From the NCBI GenBank assembly GCA_032717465.1, contig CM064732.1, positions 38,040,888 to 38,104,887 of the forward strand: a stretch of DNA of 64,000 nt, in the 5' to 3' direction. Positions within the stretch are counted from its first letter, which is position 1; every line of letters starts with the position of its first letter. The notes under the pieces were generated by a model. It did no database searches, had not been told where the DNA came from, and was given only the letters and a program-made list of their open reading frames with translations. This document shows positions 21,408-31,424 of this stretch, piece after piece. A program made the translations under genes and the position numbers. This DNA comes from Coenobita brevimanus. Taxonomy: Eukaryota > Arthropoda > Malacostraca > Decapoda > Coenobitidae.

Positions 21408-22837
21408 CACTCAACCCCCTGCTATCGCGCCTAATTGGTCACAGGAAATGTGCGTGATAGCTGAATACGCGATAGCTGAACTGAACAATCAATGGGAAAA
21501 TTTCTAATTGGTTTTTCGGTGGCCCATTTTTCTAACTTTTAACCACTTTATGCCTACAATTTCCTGCCAATCTCTCCTCTAACATGAAATAAAGCATTAC
21601 AGTAATCACTCCAATATCCGACGTAATAGAGCCATAGGTAGGTCCGGATATTGGTTCTGTCCGGATATTGGGCCCCAGCTTATGGACTTGTACTTATGGA
21701 CCCTAACTCAGAGAAACACCTATACAACTCCCTCTGGACATGCATAGCACCTATTTAAGACCCAAATCACACCAATAAGGCACATAAATGACTGAAATAA
21801 ATGCAAAAGAAACATAAAATGAGGGTTTAAAAGTAGGTTCATACAATAATAAACATTCTGGTGACTGGCTCCTGGACTGGTACTTATGGACCCTAACCTA
21901 GCCTAACTCAGAAAAACACCTTCCTACTGCACATGCATAGCTCCTAACACCCTATTCACACCAATAAAGGACATTAAAGAGTGAAATGAGGTAAGTATAG
22001 TATGAAAAAAAGGACAGTATGAAACATTCTTATGTCCGGATAGTGGGGATGTTTGGATATTGGGCGTCCGGATATTAGAGTGATTACTGTATTATATTAA
22101 TAATAACAGTATAATGAATAAATAAACAACATAAAAGGCCATCAAACTTTTATAAGGATCCCGGCTTGGGTGTTTTGATGGGTTCTGAGGCTTGGGAGTG
22201 GCTTAGTTGATGCCAGATCTCTTTGGCTGTCTCCATTTCTTTAGTGTCCAAAGCTAAGGGGGGTATCATATGGTACCTTATAGCAGGAATGGCTGAGGAA
22301 CATTTAAGTGGAACAAAACTTGGACGCTATCACACACGTTCCTCACACTGTCGTCAGAGCCCCATCTCAGTTGTAAACACGTGATTACTTTATCGACATC
22401 ACAGTTTTTTCGGCATAAGGAATATTAACTCATTACAAGGATTTCAAAACGATTGATATTTATTCTAAAATACAATATTAATAAGTATTCAGTGTTAGGC
22501 TAAATTTCAATGCTGTAGTACAATATATTCTTTCGAGCCAAATGGGTTTTGGTCACTGTTTTGCCTGTCGTGTCCTCGGCAGGAATCCGTTCAGATCGAT
22601 TCCAAATGCCCGTGCTATAATCGGGAATTTTACCTCGTTACCGTTCCAATTAACCATCGTATCCTCTGCAAACCTCGTATGAAGTGCCTTGTGAATAAGT
22701 TTCGCTTAGCTTGTCTTCAAACTCGACGCGTGATAGCGGTCTTGGGGTGCGTGATAGCATGTATGGTTGTGCATTTGATGTGTGCGTGATAGCAGATAAG
22801 CATGATAGCTGAACGCTTGATAGCAGGGGGTTGAGTG
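21408..22837. mobile_element. TA-flanked pogo-like TIR element inside LINE-1
   Basis: The ends CACTCAACCCCCTGCTATCG and CACTCAACCCCCTGCTATCA (the second read on the minus strand) match over 19 bp, with TA at 21406-21407 and 22838-22839. Removing it rejoins LINE-1 as AAATTACTGG, as in LINE-2. About 940 bp is left when the nested MITE (21600-22089) is taken out. GATAGC words recur near both ends. I found no transposase frame, so it is non-autonomous. Confidence 0.88.
21600..22089 (-). mobile_element. Tigger-derived MITE, copy 2 (490 bp)
   Basis: The same length and structure as the copy at 3530-4019, with TA at 21598-21599 and 22090-22091. It is nested in the 21408-22837 element, so it is the youngest of the three layers here. 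The low divergence between the two MITEs suggests a recent burst driven by a Tigger A-like transposase. Confidence 0.92.
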
Positions 22838-24384
22838 TACTGGGAACTCAAGATGTAAGGAAAGCCCCAGGACCAGATAGAATCTCTAATTGGGTACTGA
22901 AGGAATGGAGAGAACAACTGGCGGATAAGATCCACAGTTTAATTATGTGTTCTCTGGAAGAGGGGAAAGTGCCTCAAGAAAGAGAAGAGGGCAAATGTGG
23001 TACCAATTTATAAGGGAGGAAACAGGGAAGAACCCCTGAATTATAGACCAGTGTCCCTAACCAGCATGGTCGCAAAATTGTGCGAAAGAATTCTGAAAGA
23101 TAGATGGGTAAAATATCTGGAAGAGATTAATATTTTGGCTGATAGTCAGTTTGGATTTAGAAATGGAAGGTCATGTGTGTCCAACTTGTTGAGTTTTTAC
23201 TCAAGAACGATTGACGTGCTACAGGAGAGAGATGGTTGGGTGGATTGTGTGTGTTTAGATTTGGAGAAGGCCTTCGTCAAGGTACCCCATGAGAGACTAA
23301 TGTGGAAACTAGAGCATATAGGAGGACTGAAGGGGAACCTCCTGGAATGGATGAGAGACATTTTGAGAGACAGACAAATGAGGACAGTAATAAAGGATAG
23401 GATGTCTGGATGGAGGGAAGTAACAAGTGGAGTCCCACAGGGCTTGGTGTTGGTGCCAGTAATGTTTCTGATTTATGTAAATGATATGGTAGATGGAGTG
23501 AACAGTTATGCAAGTCTGTTTGCTGATGATGCAAAGATCATGAGGAAGGTAGAAGCTGAGGAGGATTGTAAATTGCTGCAGGAGGATCTGGATAGGATAC
23601 ACGATTGGAGCCGGATATGGAAAATGAAATTTTATGCAAAGAAATGTATAATATTGGAAATGGGTAAAAGTACAGTACCAAGAGGCCATCATTGAATTAT
23701 TTGATGGGTAATGAAGCAATCACAAAAGCGAGAGAAGAGACAAATTTGGGAGTGCTGGTCCATGACAGTTTGTTACCTGAAAAACACATTAACAAGGCAG
23801 TTAGAGAGACGTATAAACTCCTGATTATTATAAGAGTAGCTTTTCATTATATGGATGAAATGATGAAAAAATTGATAGTGGCCATCATTGGCCCCAGGTT
23901 AGAATATGCAGCAGTAGTGTGGTCCCCACACAAAAAGAAAGATATAAACAAGATTGAGAGAATTCAAAGAACAGCAACCAAAATGGTCCCCAGTCTGGCA
24001 GATCTGTCGTATAGAGAGAGGTTAGAAAAGCTGGATTTGCCTTCCTTAGAAGAAAGGAGAAAGAGAGGAGACATGATTGCAGTGTTCAGGACCATGGTGG
24101 GAGTAGATAAAATTGACAAAGAAGATCTGTTTGTATGGGATAAGAGAGTAACAAGAGGACATGGAATGAAACTCAAGAAACCAAGCTGCTTGAAGGATAT
24201 TAAGAAATGTAGTTTTCCATATAGATGTATAGACCTGTGGAAGAGTCTGCACAAAGAGATCGTCCAGTCTAAAAACTTAAACGAGTTTAAAGCTAAATTT
24301 GACTTACTGAGAAACAGAGACGGGACCCCACGAACGTAGCTCATTTCCTGTATATCACAATTAGGTAAATACAATTAGGTAAAT

Positions 24385-24417
<33 letters not shown>

Positions 24418-24427
24418 CACACACCAC
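24385..24427. repeat. (AC)n tract joining LINE-1 and LINE-2
   Basis: The tract follows LINE-1's terminal GTAAATAC and is followed by CAGGTCGCCGAC, the first bases of LINE-2. There is no other sequence between the two LINEs. Confidence 0.9.
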
Positions 24428-24606
24428 AGGTCGCCGACTGGGAATTAATCGCCGAACCAATGGCGAATAGGAACCCAGCCTATTGTGATGATGTAAATGA
24501 ATATGTGAATGGTGGTCCCATATGATAGTAGTGAAAAAGGCACAGATTTTGGTCCAACAAGAGTACAAAATACAATGAAAGTATAAAGTTTTCGTAGGTT
24601 GCATCA

Positions 24607-25720
24607 CGTCGGAAGGAGGCAGCTCTTTGTTTACACCTGATGGTGGCGAGTTTGAGGGCTTTACCAACGAGGATAAGGGTGAAGGAAGTGTTAAACTGAA
24701 TAAAACAAGAGTTGCAGGAGTGGATGAAATGGCAGTGAGGAATGTCCAGGAATTAAAGAAAGAATGGTCAATAATTAGAGCGTTCCAGGAACGGACCTTA
24801 GAACAGGATGAAGGGATTAAGATACTTCTGAACAAGTTGGATAACGTTTGTACATGCAATGCTGAACAAGGAAGGCAAGTTACGGAATTAAAATTGACTA
24901 ATGAATTTGCCTCAAATGAAATAAAACAGCTCAAGAGGGAAAATAAGTGGTTGGAAGAAGAAAGGGACAGGATGAAAAGTAAACTAGATGAGCATGATTC
25001 AAAGTCAAGGATGCATGATAAACATATTAAGGAAGTCAAGGAGCAGCACAAGGGGTGGAAGAAAATGCAGGAGGAAGGAAATATAAATTTGAAGGAAATT
25101 ATAGAACAACAAAGCAGGGAAAGGTGGAAAAGGAGGTGGTTAGGGTATTAAGAAGAACAGATTCTTTAGTCAGGGATGTAGCAGACAAGAAAAAATGCGT
25201 GATAATTTCAGGACTAAAAGAGAAACGGATGACAATAAGGTCAGAAAAGGAAAGAGTAGAACTGAATAAGGCAAAAGAGATAGTATCAGTAGTTATGGAG
25301 GGTAATAATGAAACACAAGAAGAGATTGAAGAAGTGTTTAAGCTAGGAAAGGACGAGGAAGGAGGGGCGAGGCCACTTAAAGTAAAGTGTAAGTCTCAGG
25401 CAGTGGTAAATGAAATTATCAACAGAACTTGGAAATTATCAGAAAGGGAAGAACTCAAGAATGTTTAGATAAGGAGAGACTTAAATGAGGAAGAAAGAGC
25501 TAAGGTAAAGGAGCTATTAAAGGATCTGTCTGTCTATCTATAGCCCGATGCCCTAATCCCGCAAAGGGTTGCCACAGATAAAACGCCTCCAAGTCGCTCT
25601 GTCACCCACCATTTGGCTACGCTCCCCCCAACTCACTCCCCCCACCCTCATATACCTCTCAACTCCAGAACAGAGAATGGAGGAAGAGAAGACAGTGTTC
25701 TATTGGAGAGTTATAGATCA
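24607..25720 (+). pseudogene. LINE-2 ORF1, coiled-coil protein remnant
   Basis: Collinear with LINE-1 ORF1: QLKRENKWLEEERDRMKSK coiled coil, then KKKCVIISGLKEKR and ARPLKVKCKS. The family start codon is ACG here (24607-24609) where LINE-1 has ATG. A TAG at about 25466 and the antisense RTE scrap at 25525-25665 break the rest. The conserved end TEEEKTVFYW is recognisable at about 25680-25705. Confidence 0.75.
25525..25665 (-). mobile_element. RTE 3'-end scrap, antisense
   Basis: On the minus strand this is the last 120 bases or so of an RTE of the copy-c subfamily (LINE hairpin, GGGCATCGGGCT, then an ATAGATAGACAG tail). It is severely 5' truncated and sits in LINE-2 ORF1, with about 20 bp of LINE sequence lost at the site. 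Confidence 0.8.
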
Positions 25721-26630
25721 GAAATTGAGGAAATGGTACCGAGAGAGAGAGAGGGAGAGAAGAGGGAATAAAGAACAGCTAAAAAAGTTGGAAAGTGGCA
25801 TTTACTAATGTTGATGGTTTAATATCGGCAAGGTTAGAAATCAATGATTACTTGAGGGTACATGAGCTGGATGGTATGTGCTTTGTAGAGACCAAATTAA
25901 GGGAGGATATTGACATCCATATAGGAGACGGCAGATACAGACTCTGGGGAAGAGACAAAAGAAAAAAACGGGAGGATTGATGATAGCAGTGAAGAACAAC
26001 ATCAGTGTGGAAAATGTGGAACTGAGAGAGGGTACGGCTGAAGCAATAAATATGATACTAGAAACTGGAGAGAATGGCAAGAGAGAGATTGCAATGCTAT
26101 ACGTTCCCCCTAAGACAAGGGCATGGAAGGACGATGAATATTAGGAGATGTTGTCAGACATGGTTAGCTATCTCAAGAACATGATTGAGAAGAGCAATAA
26201 CATAATTATGATGGGGGATTTCAACTGTAAGGAGGTGAACTGGGAGGAATGGGACTCGGGAAGCAATAAGATTCCTGGAGCACTGTATTATTAGATATTG
26301 CAATGAATAAGGTTATGACACAATGGGTCAAAGAAGAGACTAGATTCATAGGAGACGACACACCAGCAAGATTAGATTCACAACTAACTAAAGAACCTGA
26401 TGTAGTTGAAAATTTAAAATATCAGTGTCCTATAGAAAAAGTGATCATGTGGTCATTGAGTTCCAGATGATAAAAGGGAACTTGGTGCCAAGAGATAAGC
26501 TTTATAGGCAGGGAAGATACAACTATGGAAAAGGAAATTTTACAGGATTGAGGAAATTTTTCAAAAATGCGGATTGGAGAAAACGCAGAGAAACAAGAGA
26601 GACACAGAGGAAGTGGAATATCTTTCTAGA

Positions 26631-26815
26631 GCAACGTTGGGTCTGGTTAGTACTTGGATGGGTGACCGCCTGGGAACACCAGATGCTGTTGGCATCCCTA
26701 CGTGTCAAGTGGGGTTGGTGGAGGATTAGTGCCCCTCCCTGCAAAACAATTAACTCTAGCCCTTGGCCACCCCGTTTGGGATACATGGCGTCTGGCAATG
26801 AATGAATGAATGAAA
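26631..26815 (+). mobile_element. 5S-derived SINE, 5'-truncated copy
   Basis: It starts inside the 5S head at GCAACGTTGGG, keeps the C-box region (GTACTTGGATGGGTGACC), and continues with the same body and tail as the full copy at 43704-43938: GTGTCAAGTGGGGTTGGTGG, the CCCC-GTTT-GGGA hairpin, GGCGTCTGGC and (AATG)n. It splits the LINE-2 endonuclease/RT linker. Confidence 0.88.
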
Positions 26816-28109
26816 CCTTTATAATTCGGGAGTGGAAAAATTTGTACCAAGAGTAAATGGGAAAGATAAGAGGAAGAAGGATTGGTTTAACAGAAGGTGC
26901 ATGATAGCAAAAAAACAAAGGGACATGGCATGGAACAAATAGAGAAAGAGAAGTAATAATAAATCAAAGGAAGAGTATAAAAGAACTAGAAATGAATATA
27001 CACAAATATGCAGAGAGGAAGAAGGGAACTTTGAAAAAGGTATAATTGACAAATGCCAGGAAGAACCCAAATTGTTTTATAGATTTGTTAATGGCAAATT
27101 GAAACAAAAGGAAGGAATCACCCAACTGAAAGTAGAAGGAGAGGTCTACAAAGGTGCGGCAATGCAAGCTGAAATACAGGCATACTCCAGTTTAACGATC
27201 TAATTGGTTAGGTAAAACCCCATCGTTAGGGGGGTTATCGTATATCGGGGTACTTTTAACATGTACAGTATTTCAATGTGGCCTGTTTACTAGCCTTGGG
27301 TTTCCCCCCAAACCAAATCCAAAACCCACCCAGATGAGCCCAGAAACAGGTTTAAAGGCAATCAAAATGGCCTAACAGCTGTCAAAGAAGCTAACATAAG
27401 CCTAACACCTGTAAGTAACCTACCTAAACCAACAAATATAATCTGAATATCATCAAATATAAGTCTGGAAAAAATCAAGCTTAGTAAACTGTACCCCAAA
27501 ATGACAATGTTCACCCCACCTGTGGCTAAAACACATTAATTGAAGTCTAAAAGCAGTTTATAAATCAACCTAAACACACAAGTTCAGTCTAAAATATCAT
27601 CAAAATCGGTAAGAAAAATCAAAATCCACCGTTATACCGGGGTTTGGCCATCGTTAGGAGGGGTATGGTGCAATTTCTACCCCCATCATTAACCCCTTAA
27701 ACGCGGATCGTCGCTTTTGCGACGGTTGGCCCAAAGGACAGAACGGCGGATCGTCGCAATTGCAATTTGAGTTAATTTTGAATAACTGCGGGCAAGCAGG
27801 CTCCAGCTGGTATTGTCTATCAGTACCGCCACCCTTGAGCTACGTTTAGCACACTTGACCTTTGTACTACTGACCTCGGTTGTTGCCAAGTTTCATTTTT
27901 TTTACCCACCCACGCACCGATGCGCGGCCCTCCTTCGTCATGCGATATGGCAGCGCGCGGACGGCTCATACGTGTCAATCTGCGCCGTCATCTCGCAAGC
28001 ACTTTCTGCTATTGGGAAACGCTTGTTTCCCCAGTTGTCACACTGTGATTTTTTCGCGCGGTTTGCTCCTGTTTAGCGTCAGTCCACGCGAATCTTCCAC
28101 GGTGACACC

Positions 28110-30448
28110 ATGTCAAATTCAAGCTCTTCCGAGTCTGTGCCTTCCAGCCCTCCGAAAAAGGGTTTTGTGACCTCAACCCCGTTCAAAACCTTACCAGGAA
28201 CTGCTAAGGGACTTAGTGACTCTGCAATAGCCAGTGAACTATTGAAAGCGTCCATGGATTATGGGAGTGACGTCGGTGTTTGGTCAAGCCTGGCAGAGTC
28301 TGACACGCAATCGAGTGCTGAGTCTGTGCCAGAAGTGACTGTTTCTGTGCCAAGCACCTCAACACGCAAGGCTCCTGTGAAAAGGGGCTTAGAATATGGA
28401 AAGGGGGCCAAGAGGAAAAGGAGTGGTGACCCCGGTTCACAGCCATTGTCCCCTAGCCACGTCACGCCACCGCCAGCCCGCCACGCACTCCCAGCCCCAT
28501 TCTCTCGTCCTCCTCTTCAGCTGCCCTGTCTCCTGAGTCTTCAGAGTCGCCTTCACCACCTCGGAAGGGAAGTAGACCTTCGACTTTACGTAGTAGAGGT
28601 TTCCGTAGGCCCAGTGTTCGTGGTAGTAGAGCTAGAACTTTGTCCCCAAGTGTAAGGCTAGCTCATAAGGAAACTCGCACTAGGCAACTCGCCAGTCACG
28701 CCACCGCGAGTGACCTTGAACCCTCTGATAATCTCCCCACCACCACCACCACTACACCAACACGACCTAGGACAGCCTCTGCCTCATGCACTGTCTCACC
28801 GCCTGCCTCACCCACTCCCACACGACCTGCCTCACCCCCCGCCGCCCCCAGCACCTCCCAGCCTAGGCAGGGCACTCTTGATGCCTTCGTGTGGTCAGAG
28901 GGCTCAGATTTTGTGCCGGAAGATCTGCCCTTTGATGACAGTGGGTGTGGAGTTCAGGCTGACTTCCCTGTCCAAGAGGATGGTGAATGCTTGGACTACC
29001 TGTTGGCCTTCCCTGACAACGAGGTAATGGAGCAGATTTGTACCGAGACGAACAGGTACGAGGGGCAGTCTGCTGCAGTTCGCGAAGGAGAAGGTGAGGC
29101 GGCAACGCCATCCACGTCGCGGATGGCAGCATGGGTGCCTCTAACGATCAGGGAACTCTTTGTATTTATTGGGTTGATGTTATTGATGCCCCACAATTGG
29201 AAACATAAGCTGGAGGAATACTGGAGTTCAGACGATCTTTGCCCAACACCAATCTTCAATAAATACATGAGCCGCGATCGTTTTAGGCAGCTCATGACTT
29301 ACCTTCACTCCGCGAACAATGATGAGCCTTCCCGAACTGACCCATTATGGAAAGTGAGGGGAATCCTGAACTTGATCAAGGAAAAGTTTACGAGGTTCCT
29401 GCTCCCCTTCAAGAAAGTGGTGATTGACGAGTCCTTGGTTTTGTTCAGGGGCCGTCTTCGGTTTGTGCAGTATATTCCAAGCAAACGGCACCGCTTTGGA
29501 ATCAAGTTTTTCGTACTGTGCGACTGCAAGACGGGGTTCATCTTAGACTTCGTGATTTACACCGCCAGCAATGTCAATTTGGACAAGACTGACCCCCTTG
29601 GATTCTCTGGTTCTGTGATGAAAGTGCTTTTGGAAAAGTACTTTGGCGAGAATCATTTCCTGTATACGGACAATTACTATACAGCTCCTAAACTCGCCAA
29701 GTACCTTTCTGAACACGGCGTCGGATCCTGTGGCACTGTCAGGAGCAATAGGGCACACTACCCTGCCTTCCCCGAGGCTGAAAGATCAAAGCGGGGAGAC
29801 GTGCACCTGAAGAAAACTGACAAGATGCTTGCGATCAGGTGGCATGATAAGAGAGTCGTGAATGTGCTCACCACAGTACACAAGGGGGAAATGCTGGCCA
29901 CAGGGAAGGTCGACAGAAGGACTGGCGAGCCTGTGATGAAGCCTGATGCTGTCATTGACTACAACGTCAATATGCGGCTGGTGGACAAGTCTGACATGAT
30001 GATCGGAGAGATAGATTGCCTGAGGAAGAATCGTCGTTGGTACAGGAAGGTGTTCTTGCACTTGATTGATATGTGCATGCTGAACGCCTTCATCCTGTAT
30101 AAAATCAAGAACAGGAAGCCAGCAAACTACTCTCTCCGAAGATTTTCTAAGACTTGTGTCTACCAGCTGCTTCAGCGTTATGGCCAGGTACTTGCAACAG
30201 GTCCCAAACGCCACCCTCAGACACCTCCAGACCGCCTACAGTGTCAGGCCTACCTTCAGCGACACCGCCTGGAGCCACTGCCTGCCACTGCCAAGAGGGG
30301 AAAAGCACTCAGGAGGTGTCATGTGTGCAGCCACACTCTCAGGCAGGACAGAACATTTAGGCGCACCTCCTTGCAGTGCAAAGAGTGCAAAATTCCCCTC
30401 TGTGCTTACCCGTGTTTCTTTGACTACCACAGCCTGACTAGATATTGA
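28110..30448 (+). CDS. piggyBac transposase (PGBD4-like), catalytic core intact, one N-terminal frameshift
   Basis: The N-terminus starts at 28110 (MSNSSSSESVPSSPPKKG). A frameshift around 28470-28500 moves reading to the frame that is open to 30448, in which the first Met is at 28640 (602 codons). The disordered Ser/Pro/Thr region is followed by the core: VIDESLVLFRGRLRF (D263, numbered from 28640), LYTDNYYTAPKLAKYL (D344) and LVDKSDMMIGEID (D449, D452), all four acidic residues present with piggyBac spacing. The C-terminal zinc cross-brace is complete: CHVCSH...CKECKIPLCAYPCFFDYH. Cut-and-paste transposase for TTAA sites. Initiation at 28640 could give an enzyme lacking only the N-terminal tail, so this is the copy most likely to be or have recently been active. 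Confidence 0.82.
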
Positions 30449-30483
30449 AAATAAGGGTAAGATTCTTGGAAATAATACTGAGA

Positions 30484-30909
30484 GTGACAGTGATATTAGT
30501 GTTTAGTTTTCTTTTAAGTACGGACAGTGACAGTCTGATGAGTGTAAATTAGTGTATGTACTTGTAAAAGCACTGACAGTGACAGTGTTTTTTGGTGTAA
30601 ATAATTGTACATAGTAATAATATAAGTATTGCGAGTGACAGTCACTCCAGTGTAAGAAGTTGAAAGCATATGTTCCTATTCTGTGTTCTGACAGTGACAG
30701 TTTGTTGTGTAGAAAATATTATTTTTATAACAAATGACAGTGACACTGATGAATAAGGCAAAAAACTGACAGCTAGAGTGAAAGTGAGCGATAGAAATGA
30801 AGTGCGAGTGGCCGACCGGAGCGAGAATAAAGTGCCTGCCGTAAGGCTGAATAAACTCGCGCCGCGGTGGTCTTCCTCATTCCCGATCCACAATACTGGC
30901 AGTGACAGT
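30484..30909 (+). repeat. Array of GTGACAGT words in piggyBac B 3' region
   Basis: GTGACAGT (or TGACAGT) starts at 30484, 30527, 30579, 30635, 30694, 30734 and 30902, mostly 40-60 bp apart, often extended to TGACAGTGACAGT. The same array lies in copy C on the other strand (about 38780-39210). This may be a transposase-binding or regulatory array; the function is inferred. Confidence 0.7.
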
Positions 30910-31186
30910 GATTTTTATGGCCGTAATAGTGACAAGCGAACGTTTGCGAAGTACTATGATGGAAAATAATGTAGTATACGTAATTTTAGCCGTGAAAAGG
31001 CAAATGTGTGTTCAGTGACGGGAAGATCGCCGCCGCGCTGCATGTCGGCCATGCGCTCCGTTCATTTTAGCCTTATTTTCAGTGCTTATTGTACAAATAT
31101 GGATTCCAAACAACCTGTACGTTGTTGTATAAAGTGTACTGTGACAGACTGAGGCTGTGGTAGAAAGAAAACCGGGTTTCTGGAGG

Positions 31187-31424
31187 TGTGAAAGTGAAGA
31201 CTTTGTTACCCAACTTTGCAAGTCTTCACAAGTCCTTTGGTAGTCCACGAAGGCTCAACATGTGTCTCAGGAGAAAGCTGAATGTAAGTACTATATGCCA
31301 TAAAAATTTTAATGCTCTAGGGTTAATCTCTGATTTTTGGCAAATATTTTCCCACAGGTACTCAGACCCCGCTACAACCCCGCCACAGCGGGGGGATCGG
31401 CCGTACACAGCCGCGTTTTAGGGG
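31187..31424 (+). promoter_or_regulatory. piggyBac subterminal conserved block (right end, copy B)
   Basis: This block is kept in copies A (about 10441-10660), B, C (about 38267-38505) and the MITE D (about 57190-57428), although D has lost the whole transposase gene. Retention suggests a cis requirement for transposition. It contains GTAAGT at 31287 and a TTTTCCCACAG acceptor-like word ending near 31359. The role is inferred. Confidence 0.5.

Larger units (their letters stand above)
20090..24339 (+). pseudogene. LINE-1 ORF2: APE endonuclease and reverse transcriptase, broken
   Basis: The endonuclease half (about 20090-20770) shows CFVETKLRKDID, MGDFNCKEVNWEEW, RLDFLFTKEPD and KSDHVVFE, the Glu, Asp/Asn, Asp and Ser-Asp-His positions of APE-type nucleases. 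A stop near 20238 and frameshifts break it. The TIR element at 21408-22837 interrupts the linker. RT follows: RKAPGPDRISNWVLKE (22860), NYRPVSLTSMVAKLCERIL (23040), CLDLEKAFVKVPHE (23250), SGVPQGLVLVPVMFLIYVND (23425) and the catalytic FADD (23519-23530). The C-terminal part runs to TAG at 24337-24339. The protein nicks target DNA and primes cDNA synthesis there. Confidence 0.85.
14450..24384 (+). mobile_element. LINE-1: near full-length CR1-like LINE, carrying two insertions
   Basis: From CAGGTCGCCGAC to a 3' end with the doubled word ATTAGGTAAATAC, then an AC tract. After subtracting the insertions at about 14485-18843 and 21408-22837 the LINE is roughly 4.1 kb, the same as LINE-2 after the same correction. 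ORF1 is at 19030-20001 and ORF2 at about 20090-24339. Pieces align one-to-one with LINE-2, LINE-5 and LINE-8. Clade assignment (CR1/L2/Jockey group) rests on the APE endonuclease, RT motifs and short-word 3' repeats. Confidence 0.85.
27693..31424 (+). mobile_element. piggyBac element B (3732 bp)
   Basis: It runs from CCCCTTAAACGCGGATCG to CCGCGTTTTAGGGG, with TTAA at 27689-27692 and 31425-31428. The transposase gene is on the plus strand. The 3' untranslated part has an array of GTGACAGT words (30484-30909), and the last 240 bp hold a block shared with copies A, C and D. Ends, target duplication and catalytic residues are all preserved. Confidence 0.94.

Noticed and set aside
30484..30909. 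CRISPR-like array
   Set aside because: The repeats are only 8 bp, the spacers are unequal and related by family descent, and it lies within a eukaryotic piggyBac element.
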